Positions 22,225 through 31,018 of a stretch of DNA of 64,000 nt are shown in pieces. Both the position numbers and the translations under genes were made by a program. This DNA comes from Rhyzopertha dominica (lineage: Eukaryota; Arthropoda; Insecta; Coleoptera; Bostrichidae), in assembly GCA_025024175.1 (NCBI GenBank), contig QCXZ01000086.1, positions 14,102,245-14,166,244 on the forward strand. Reading direction: 5' to 3'. The notes below the pieces were generated by a model. That model had not been told where the DNA came from and ran no database searches. It saw nothing but the letters and a program-made list of their open reading frames with translations. Positions within the stretch are counted from its first letter, which is position 1. Every line of letters begins with the position of its first letter.

Positions 22225-22500
22225 TCGTGACATAACATCTGCCACTGTGTTATATCTTGTTTCTGTAGCCCAGTACATGCGGTAGCTAGGAACACGAACT
22301 ATGCCGCTCAAAATATGTATTCCAAAATATTGTTCTATTTCTGCGGCAGTAGTGTCTATTGATTTTCCTGTTTTTTGAGTAGAATATAAATTAGCTTGAT
22401 ATGCTATAGCATCAAATTTTGTATCATCACAAGACATCTTGAAATACGATAAAGGAGTTAAAGAATTTTCAGGTGCCGAAAAGCTACCTGTAGATCTCTT
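22225..22500 (-). pseudogene. piggyBac transposase N-terminal fragment
   Basis: From about 22500 down to 22225 the minus strand reads LTPLSYFKM, then IAYQANLYSTQKTGKSID, EIEQYFGIHILSGIV, PSYRMYWATETRYNTVADVM and SRNR. This is the conserved start of the piggyBac DDE domain (DDE_Tnp_1_7). The first catalytic Asp, which comes after this block in the family, is not present. The frame continues past 22225 into Merlin terminal sequence, so the fragment is cut by that insertion. Confidence 0.85.
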
Positions 22501-22974
22501 CTTGAACTACTTTAACGAAGAACAAGTAGCTTGGCAACGTAAACCAGTAATGACTTAACATATATTTTATAAAAAAATGTATACATATAAACAATGTAAT
22601 GTAATAATAAATAATAATAAATATATTTTCTACTTTTTATGTCAAAAATACATCTATAACTCTCTATTGAATTTGGTAGTGATTAAACAAAGTTATAAGT
22701 CAAAAAAGGCTTCGTAAAATGTGCGTACGGATTTCAGGTCTTCGTTTTGATAGCTTTCAGAACCATTATTGGGCTGTTATAAGTAGAGTCCTGTGATTAT
22801 AAAAGTACTGTTTTCGTATCACAAGAAACTATAATAGGTTGCATTTATTTTTACCTGAACTGTTGATCTTTGTGAACGCTCAGATAAAGCGCGTGGAGTT
22901 GTACATGAGAAAGTCTGGTAAGATTGCACAGTTGGATCTCAAACTCTTAAGTTATCACTTGATCGGCGTCAATC
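22501..22974. other. AT-rich interval, nothing recognised
   Basis: Between the piggyBac fragment and the last MADF-gene exon. I see short runs of A/T and no supported frame. Confidence 0.5.
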
Positions 22975-24050
22975 GCATGTCTGGTGTCAACTTTCTAAAA
23001 TTTGAAGCTGTGGTTTTACCTATTATCTCAAATTAATCTTCTTTAGCCTCTCGCAATTTTTCACCAATTAGTCCTAAGACCTCATATACTTCTGTATTCT
23101 TTTTTCTTCTTTTATATGAAGAGCAGGACGGAGTAGTATTTGTGGAAGCTTAAGGCGTAGAAGCATCGTCTCTTAACAAGAAGGTTGTACCTTCTGTTGT
23201 TGATTGTCATTCACTCTCATTGGTTTATATGTTATCCTGAAATTGTCAAATATGTTTTCTAAACCGCCTATATATAGGTTGTTTACGGTAACAACTTACT
23301 ATTGAACATTAGCTTACCCGGATATCTACTACAAGTTTCGTGAACAGCAATTATTCAACATGAGATATCTAAAAAAAATTACTCTAGAGAAATGGTATCT
23401 CAGTCCTTCTTTGTTTAATTCTACGCCCTTAATCGAATGCGCTATAAAAATAGGGTCGTCTTATTTAAAATTACAAACTTCTAGTAGATATCTCGGTTGA
23501 TGTTCAATTTTTTTTGTACTTCTCAAAAATTTATGAAACTTTCCCGTTTAAACCACTAATCGATGTCAAATAAAAAAGTTAGCTGTTGCAGACTGTTACC
23601 GTGAATACGCTGTATACATATTATCACTTTGCTTTAGCTTTTTGTTATAAAATATTTACCTACCTGGCTCAATAAACTGGAACAATCAGGGCTGTCGTTT
23701 CCTATTGTGCTTTTTGGTATTTCCTGATCTTTTAAAAACATCAAAGACTTGAAATACCATAAGCTTGGAGTGTGTACATCTTCCGTTCTAGTACCTGTTC
23801 GACGTGATGCCATCACCTTTTTATATTCCTTTCGGAAGTAACTCCTTAAACAATTCATTTTCTTGACCACATCGTCTTTATTTGCATCTTCATAAATTTC
23901 GCGCAACTTTTCAGTCAATATTTCATAAGCAGGATTTTTTTNAAGTTTATTACGGTATTCTTTAGATTTTATTTGCCACAAACAACTGTTGTTTTTATAA
24001 ATTTCGATAAACTCGCTTAAAACTATTTGTTCTTTTTTTCTTAATGCAAG
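22975..24050 (-). pseudogene. MADF-domain protein gene, two exon fragments
   Basis: The exon at about 23664-24050 encodes a MADF domain. SEFIEIYKNNSCLWQIKSKE is the first helix with its conserved Trp, NKDDVVKKMNCLRSYFRKEY the second, and VHTPSLWYFKSLMFLKDQ the third. It ends in a donor (CAG before GTAGGTAAA) at 23663. A downstream piece at about 22975-23215 reads RKKNTEVYEVLGLIGEKLRE then IIGKTTASNFRKLTPDMR, the C-terminal region often found in such proteins. In-frame stops there, and an N at 23942, argue for decay. MADF proteins bind DNA and act as transcription regulators. Many insect copies derive from, or travel with, Harbinger transposons. Confidence 0.7.
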
Positions 24051-24235
24051 CCTTCTTCAACTTTGGTGAGAAGTGATGCAAGTTGGAACAGCGCACGAAC
24101 TGCAACTCGACGCGTTTAGCGTTTAGACGCATGTGCTTGCCTTCAAGCTTGCGCGATAACTTAAGTTGATCCAGATAATTTCGCATCGCCCCAAAGACCT
24201 TTACGCTACTTCAGTTTTGCCGTTTATACGCATAC

Positions 24236-25600
24236 ACTTACCTTTGAGCCAGGGCACGTTCAGTTCTGCATTCGCACCAACCTGTGTGTGTGTAACTGAC
24301 CCTTATGCGCTCAAGCACGGCACATAAGTCATTTAAGTGATTCTTGAACGTGTCTGATATCACTATTAGATCGTCCAAGTACACCGCGAGCGTCTTATCC
24401 GATAAACCCTGGCGGAACCTATCCATGAGACGTTGGAAGGTACTTCCAGAGTTTTAAGTACCATCGGCATGCGTAGAAACCGATAGCTTCCCAACGAGCA
24501 CACGAAACACGTCTTATCCCTGTCTTCCGCTCGTGCCTGCCAATAGTTGCACCGCAGGTCGATGGTCGACATAAAGGATGCGCGTTTCGCGGAATAGAAA
24601 ATATCCTCGATTCGCGGAAGAACATAGCTATCGCCGGCAGTTGTAGCATTTAGCGTCCTGTAGTCCACGTAGTCGCAAACTACCGTCCTTTTTCGGCACT
24701 AAAACTACCGGAAATCCCCAAGCGTTCACGCATTCTTCTATTATATTTTCTGCCAACATACGATTCAACTCCTTTCGCAAAAAAATCTTTTTTATATTGC
24801 GCAGCCGATACGGAGGCACGCACCGATATCGTCTGGTGGTTGTCCGTTTCTATAATATGCTCAGCAAAATCAGTTGGTTCTCCCTCTGGATCGAAGGTGG
24901 CGGTGTACGCGGTCAATAAGTTGTCGAGCGCTCCTCGTTGCTGCCTCCGCCCTCAACACGATGGCGGTACGCTACAAGCGGCGATCGCGTTTGGGTTTGT
25001 CTCTATCGCGAACTTATACGCGCTAGTTGAACAATCCGCGAAATATCACACATCACGAGCAAGGTCAATCACGATGCCGGCCTTTCTTAAGAAATCTACA
25101 CCCAATAAAGCGTGATTGTTCGTAAATTTAGGCATTATGACAAAGTCCATCAGAATGTAGCAGCCCGCAATTTTAACAGCAACTTGCACTTTCAATACGG
25201 CCTCTTCGCGGGGCACACATCCGCCAACGTAATTGTCAACCTCGATTTAAGAAGTTGGCGCCGATGAATTTTAAAAAGTCATACACTCGGCGACTCACGA
25301 CTCGCCTGCGCTCTAGAGTCTGCAAAAACGACACCCACACGGCCGTGGATTTCGAAAGACACCAGCGGTCGCGTAGTGTCCGTTGTATTTAATTGGAGTA
25401 TCTATCGTAGCACAGTTCAATAAGATAGAGTTGGCCTCAACGCTTACACCATTGCTAATTTCGCACGTACTCCGCACGACACCTGCAGAGCTCCACATCT
25501 GTAGCATTTAATTTGGTTTGTCATATTCGCGGTTTTCGGCACTAACTCTATCTTCTCGCGCGCCACGGGTTCGGCAATCGTACGCGTGCCCGAGTCGTGA
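24236..25600 (-). pseudogene. Ty3/gypsy zinc knuckle-protease-RT fragment (copy D)
   Basis: The minus-strand order is a decayed CCHC knuckle (about 25490-25530, KCYRCG), protease and RT. The active-site region reads ADSRAQAS near 25310, where Gly of the usual DSG is Arg. NHALLGVDFLRKAGI near 25080-25115 is the retropepsin C-terminal motif. The RT follows with WGFPVVLVPKKDGSLR near 24690-24730, DYRTLNATT, STIDLRCNYWQA and LAVYLDDLIVI (24370-24400). Several frameshifts occur, and it ends at about 24236 before RNase H. It differs in sequence from the other gypsy copies in the window. Confidence 0.8.
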
Positions 25601-26865
25601 ACAATAGGAGCACCGTAGTCGTCATATATCTATAAATAACTATATCGTGAATGTAGCATACCGAGCAATGTGCTGACACGCACCAACATGAATATGTCGT
25701 ACCTTTTCAAACGGCGTGAGCAAGCTACTATTGCGCTAGCGCGTGGCTTCCCTTAATGCTCCTCTCTCCGCGCTTCTGTAAAAATCCTACCCGCCCACCT
25801 TGCCCCTTGCACAGACATTTACGTTTATAGAGGATACGTTAAATTACAAAACTAGAAAACATGAAACGGTTAATAACAAAAAAATCCTACCAAGTCCTAC
25901 AACGCCATTATTATTATGAGAGACGAGAGATCTTTTTTTAACATTGCGTGAATAATGTCAATGTATCTACTACAAGTTGTTAAAGAGTAATTTTTGTATG
26001 ATCACAGATATACCTATAAAACATAATTTTTGGTGAATATTTGGGCATGGCATTACGATATATAAATTATCTCCCGAGTTGTTTTGTTATATTTTTCTAT
26101 TCTTATATGCTCTCTGGAGTATGTTCGCTCCAATCAGCATTTTGTTACATAGAGCAGTAAATGGAGTAATGTCGTAGGTTAAGATACTCTGAAGTTGCTA
26201 CACTTCTCTAGCATTTGTTCACACGTATGGTTTAAATTTATCTGAATAATTTCTTAATATCATTATTACTTCGTCATCAAGTAGTGACTCCCTTTTGTAT
26301 TTTTTTTTTATTTTAAGCAATAAAACTAGATAGTGGTCTTGATGCTAAAAGAGTAGATAAAAAATAGGAATAAACTAGATACATACTGTGACGCCTTTCG
26401 TCGGTTCGGTTCGTTTCGGACGAACTCGGGCGCCACCTTGGGCGCCACCTTTTTATAGTGGGGAGGTCCACTTTAATACCTTAGGTAACTCAATGGAGAA
26501 AAGAAAAAATATATATCCTAGAGCTCGCTGTCAATCGGGTAAGGTAAGTGAAACAATGGGGCTGGAATAACACTTATATTGTGCCTGTTACATAAAAAAA
26601 TAACTGTGATTATAATAAATGAAATAACATAAATAATTACTCCTGGGCGGCGTTTTGAGACCTGGGGAACAGACGGGCGACGCGTTCTCTCTGAAAGCAG
26701 AAGCGTGATTAGGCGTGCGAAAGCTCCTACGGGGTTAGTGGTTAGTTATGCAAAAGCCAAGCCACAAGCAGTCAGCAAAACATATCAAAAAATACAGTTA
26801 CCAGTGTGAATCAGTGCCCCTGTTATATAATCGATTCGGTAATCAACGGAGCACCCAATTACAAT
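25601..26865. other. Mostly AT-rich; short GC-rich block with repeated dodecamers
   Basis: No gene is supported. At about 26427-26452 the 12-mer GGGCGCCACCTT occurs twice back to back, the second copy differing only in the last bases. On the minus strand each contains TGGCGCCC, the start of a tRNA-Lys-type primer-binding site, and a TATA-like CTATAAAAAGG lies next to them. The TGTGACG at 26387-26393 resembles the end of the LTR at 53004. I cannot build an LTR pair from these, so the block is only noted. Confidence 0.35.
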
Positions 26866-27515
26866 GACGACCTCCAAGTTAGTCGGCCTTTGGAGGGTGT
26901 CGGTGCAATCCACGGGGCCGGGGTTGATCTATACGGTGGCGGAGCAGTGGGTGTGGAGTACTCCCGGTTAGTCGACCACGGGTGATCTCGTAGCCCCAGA
27001 GTACGACGACGACCTCCAAGTTAATCGGCCTTTGGAGGATGCCGGGGCACTCGACAGAGCTGGTGCCCACTGAACGGAGCCGGCGCGGAAACGGGTGAGC
27101 TGCCCCACGAGTTCAACGACGACCTCCAAGTTAATCAGCCTTTGGAGGGTGCCGGTGCACTCGACNGGGCTGGTGCCCCCTGAACGAAGCCGGGGCGGAA
27201 GCGGGTGAGCTGTCCCACGAGTTCAACGACGGCCTCCAAGTTAATCAGCCTTTGGAGGGAGCCGGTGCACTTAGCAGGGCTCNTGCTNACCAACGCAAGC
27301 AGTGCGGCAGCGAACGGCAACGGGGAACATGGCCCACGAGTTCACCGACGACATCCAAGTTAGTCAGCCTTTGGAGGATGCCGGTGCACTCAACAGGGCT
27401 TGGGTCAATAGCTAGGATGCAACGACGTGAAGACCTCCGGTTAATCGGCCACGGAGTTCTTCAGTCCGGGATTACAATGACGACCCCCAAGTTAGTCGAC
27501 TATTGGGGGCGGGGA
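26866..27515. repeat. Minisatellite of about 110-142-bp units, each carrying a stem-loop
   Basis: Six units begin with GACGACCTCC or a variant at 26866, 27008, 27118, 27228, 27347 and 27479. Middle units share a further GTGAGCTG..CCCACGAGTTCAAC block. Each unit has a hairpin whose 12-nt loop is GTTARTCRRCYW and whose stem is CCTCCAA/TTGGAGG. Two further hairpins with the same loop but other stems lie at about 26961 and 27438. Composition is GC-rich compared with neighbours. It may be part of an LTR or leader of a retroelement, but no ends were found. Confidence 0.8.
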
Positions 27516-28164
27516 CATGTTATCCCACGAGAGGATACCAGGGACAGTCCAGCAGCAAGCTGGGAGGGGTGGATGGGGTAAGGTGGGCTTACCTAGGGCA
27601 CTAACTCACCTGGAGGGTTGATCCCTGGACGGCTTCCGAAGTCGACTCGCTGTTGGCAGGCCTCGGCCGGAACTGGCTTCCTCTGTATTGTCGTTACGGT
27701 TTTATAGAGCTTCGCGGCGGTCAGGTGACTTCTTCGCCGCGCACTGGACTTGGTCAACGGCGGTGGGGTCATCGGTACCTTGAGTGGGGCGAGCATCGCA
27801 TTCTGTTCCTGACGACTTCGAATTCATGAGCTCCAGGTGTGCTCCCGTAAAAACTTACTGATATGCGGNGCGGACANAAACAACGGTCCCTTTTTACCAC
27901 GGAAAACATCGGAGTAAACAGAAATGAGCTTTCCGGCTGAACTATCGAGTGAAACGGATTAATTAAAACGATTGAACAAATTATAGCGCTTTCCGGCGCT
28001 TACGGAAAATGAACTGGAGTTCCCTTTTTTTTAAACAAAGACTTCGGTTTATTAGAATAATACAAACTTAATATGCTTCTACGGTATTAACGGATGACCT
28101 ATTGTGCATAAAAATAAAAATAATTCTGTAACTTCGTTACAATGCAGTCAATTAACAATGGAGT
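27516..28164. other. No gene recognised
   Basis: GC-rich up to about 27830, then AT-rich. A 67-codon minus frame (27593-27796) without a domain is probably chance. A run of T followed by AAACAAAG at about 28020-28037 could be the end of a retroposed sequence but has no partner. Confidence 0.4.
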
Positions 28165-28310
28165 TCAACTTGCAATATTCGGAGTAGTATTTTTTCTTTT
28201 GTTTGATCGTGGTACTATTTACTACTAGTGTCCCATAACCCTGGGGCTGCTTCCAGCATTTCTATCAATTCTTTAGATTTTTGTTTGCTCCAAATTGCAG
28301 ATTGTGCCAT
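28165..28310 (-). pseudogene. Second MADF-like exon fragment
   Basis: From a Met at 28308-28310 the minus strand reads SKQKSKELIEMLEAAPGLWD, then TSSK, a stop, and YHDQTKEK. The pattern hydrophobic-Ile-Glu..Pro-x-Leu-Trp-Asp..Ser..Tyr is the start of a MADF domain. A TAG replaces the usual residue before the Tyr. Only the first third of the domain is visible. It is not a copy of the exon at 23664-24050; the residues differ widely. Confidence 0.5.
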
Positions 28311-29042
28311 AACTTTGTTATTAAAATTATTAATTACATTAATCAGACCCCGTTCAATAGATATGTTGCTCTAGCAATAAATTTCGAACACGCTGGTACA
28401 ACTAGAGCGGCTCCCGACACATCCGAAATCGTGCGTTAAAGCTAGATCATACAGGTGATGTAGCGACACTGCATGTATGTGCATATGCCAAGATTTGATC
28501 TATAGATCATATCTAGACAATCAAATATCTTCATGTGTACGTTTTTGACACCTTCTGTTATAAATTCCCATACTTTTTTCTGCAATCAGTAATTTTTTTC
28601 TTAACGTAAAACCACTTTTTAACTGCTTTTTTATTACTATTTATAATAATAATTTATATAAATAATTATTTTAACCATTTGGAAATCTTATACATAATGC
28701 CTATAGGCATTTTTGCTACAAAAAAATTAAAAACAACTCCTGCGAATCTATTACTGATGCTGGTTTTGCCGTTTTCCAAAGAAACTATTTATAATAATAG
28801 CACCAAAATCACATATTCAAACAGCATGAAACATATTTTATTAATCTTTGGCGTACAATTTGTAACCACCTGGGTGTGGTATGCCTGCGGGAAAATAAAC
28901 AACTCATTGGAGAATTACATAACAATCAGGTATATTGCAAATAACGTATATACAAACTCAAAATATCTTTATAACACAAAACTAAAGAATTATATCCTGT
29001 TGCGGGTCTGGGTCGGCCGTCTGGTCCCCGGAAGGGTAGTAC

Positions 29043-29335
29043 GGGCACCTTGCCCGCTGGGGTGGACCTGGGGCCTCGCTGGCGGCGTGGGACGGGCGGT
29101 CGACTATCGGAACGGCAATGCGGGCGCTCCGCCCGCTGGGACGGACCTGAGAGCCTTGCTGTCGGCTCGGTGCGGCGGTCGGCTCCACGGAACGGCAGTG
29201 TGGGCGCCTCGCCTGTTGAAACGGACCTGGGGGCCTCGCTAATGGCTCGGTGCATCGTTACAGGTGCCTCCCCCACTGGGACGGACCTGGGTGCCTCTCG
29301 CTGGCAGCTCGGTGTGGCGGTGTCGTAGCAGTCAC
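29043..29335. repeat. GC-rich tandem repeat, about four units of 60-80 bp
   Basis: Units starting GGGC(A/G)CC..GCCC..TGG near 29043, 29121, 29202 and 29262 share a core (CTGGGACGGACCTG). The first two also share CGGAACGGCA at their ends, and the later two are shorter. Frames run through on both strands, but this is expected of repeats with lengths near multiples of three. Confidence 0.7.
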
Positions 29336-29340
29336 AGATC

Positions 29341-29822
29341 CAGGCCGGAGTAGACTCACTACGTCTTCTTCGACGGCGCTAGACCTCGGGGCATGCGGGT
29401 ACAGGCCGGAGTAGACTCACTACGTCTTCTTTGACGGCGCTGGACCTCGGGGCTTGCTGGTTCAGGCCGGAGTAGACTCACTACGTTTCCTTCGACGGCG
29501 CTGGACCTCGGGGAGTGCGGGTCCAGACCGGAGTAGACTCACTTACGTCTTCTTCGACGGCGCTGGACCTCGCGGAGTGCGGGTTCAGGCCGGAGTAGAC
29601 TCACTACGTCTTCTTCGACGGCGCTGGACCTCGGGGAGTGCGGGTTCAGGCCGGAGTAGACTCACTATGTCTACTTCACGGACCGGGACCTCTGAGCTTG
29701 CTGGTTCAGGCCGAAGTAGACTCACTACGTCTTCTTCGACGGCGCTGCACCTCGGGGAGTGCGGGTTCAGGCCGGAGTAGACTCACTACGTCTTCTTCAC
29801 GGAGCGGGACTTCTGAGAGCTT
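29341..29822. repeat. 61-bp minisatellite, eight copies
   Basis: Copies begin with CAGGCCGGAGTAGACTCAC at 29341, 29402, 29463, 29524, 29586, 29647, 29707 and 29768. Most are 61 bp. Copies 6 and 8 share a variant centre (CACGGA.CGGGAC) instead of CGACGGCGCTGGAC, showing a two-type higher-order pattern. It follows the 60-80-bp repeat directly. Confidence 0.95.
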
Positions 29823-30039
29823 CTGAGAGTCGCTCGAGTCTTTATACTGTTCGTGGCGGTGGTAGGGATGTCTGGCCTGCGTTGCTTAGTTCCCTGGTCT
29901 GGTGGGGCGGCCTGTTTGCGCTGCATACCAGCTGGCAGACAATGCTTGCTCGTCGGGACGGTAAAGACTAGCTGGTTTTAGACGGCGTCTCGTTACACGC
30001 CCCTCCCATCGGTGAAGTGGTGGCGTGAGTTCTTAGATC

Positions 30040-30916
30040 TTAATATATGGGGTAGATGCCCAGTTCTGCCGCTTCTATGGGCGTCATCCGTAACAACCCA
30101 TTTCCGAAGTGCAAGCGGAAGGTCCGTCGCGTTTTCCTGGCGTGCCGCCTATTGTGTTTTCGTTTGAAAACTCGGGTGGAGACGCGGGGACAAGCTTCTG
30201 TCAACGGCATGGATTCGGAACGGCGGAGCTTCTCGTCCCGGGGCGGGGGTGTCGGCGCAAATAGGCCCGGAATGGACNTCCCGGGGGTTGGCGGCAGCTG
30301 GTGGATGTCGGGGNTCCTGGGGATGGATGGCAGGTCGTCGACCGTCTTCGGGGCTGGCGGCGTCCCAAGCTGTACCTGGTTCTGGAGAAGTGCGGCCAAT
30401 TCCATCGCAGCGTCCTCGACGGCTGCCATAGTATCACCATGTGTTTCCATTTGGCGGACGGGCGACTCCCCAAACAGTCGTGTGAAGATATCTTCACGTT
30501 GCCTCCGAGGTTCGGGGGTGTTTCCGAACAATCGGGCGAAAAGGGCCGTCAGGCGCTCTGGCTGCTGGACAGACCCGGGCGCGGCTTGCAGCGGAGACAT
30601 CTACGGTGAGACAGGCGATATCCCGTGGTATGTTGAGGACCGACGTGTACTTGGAGTTGGCGGCAGAGGTGACATCAAAGGTGGAATGGGCGGTATCCCA
30701 TGGTATCCTGAGGACCGACGTGGGCTCGGAGTCGGCGGCAGTGGTGACAGCAGCGCTGGCACGGGCGTCATCCTTGGAGTCGCAGGGCAGTTCTTCTTTC
30801 TGTCTCTTACTGGAGCCANCGTGGAAGTAAATTTCGTCTTTTTTGACTTTTGCGTCTGCTGTTATGGAGCACCTAATATAAATATCATTTTCTCCTATAA
30901 TCTGTGAAACATTCAT
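30040..30916 (-). pseudogene. Unassigned ORF pair upstream of a possible LTR
   Basis: Two overlapping minus frames (30494-30916 and 30040-30600) may be one protein with a frameshift near 30500-30600. The upstream part contains an internal duplication of about 75 bp (about 30606-30680 and 30681-30760). The downstream 186 codons contain a near-repeat of FARLFGNTPEPRR and FTRLFGESPVRQ. Then come a Pro-rich stretch with two Ns, a basic patch (KRKHNRRHARKTRR) and the C-terminal MTPIEAAELGIYPIY. I do not recognise a family. Its place just before a polypurine-like tract suggests the last ORF of an LTR element, cut off upstream by the jockey LINE. Confidence 0.4.
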
Positions 30917-31018
30917 GTGGGAAATTTGGGTAGATATGGTATTTTTATTGATATATCATGGTTATGTTAAGTTGCCGCGACTGTGAGGTTCATGCCACCC
31001 GGTAGGCCGGCTCACATA

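Larger units (their letters stand above)
28861..29997 (-). mobile_element. Possible 3' LTR containing two minisatellites
   Basis: On the minus strand a purine-rich tract (complement of 29998-30012, CCGATGGGAGGGGCG) is followed directly by TGTAACGAG, an LTR-like start. A matching TTACA end (TGTAA on the plus strand) occurs at 28861-28865. Both minisatellites of 29043-29822 fall inside. The ORF pair at 30040-30916 ends just upstream of the tract, as the last ORF of an LTR element would. The second LTR is not in the window and the left end was picked by eye, so boundaries are tentative. Confidence 0.35.

Noticed and set aside
20063..22232. 8-bp target duplication around the Merlin element
   Set aside because: The flanking octamers at my estimated ends (GACTTCCG and TTTCGTGA) do not agree.
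26387..26470. LTR and double primer-binding site
   Set aside because: The TGGCGCCC motifs are there, but no LTR end, gag or partner LTR could be placed, so it remains a note only.
28679..29242. 187-codon plus-strand ORF
   Set aside because: The first half is AT-rich with Asn/Ile/Tyr bias and the second half is the GC-rich minisatellite; no domain, so a chance run-on.
29454..29780. Repetitive plus-strand ORF in the 61-bp array
   Set aside because: Produced by translating the tandem repeat; 61 is not a multiple of three and the protein repeat breaks at each unit-length change.
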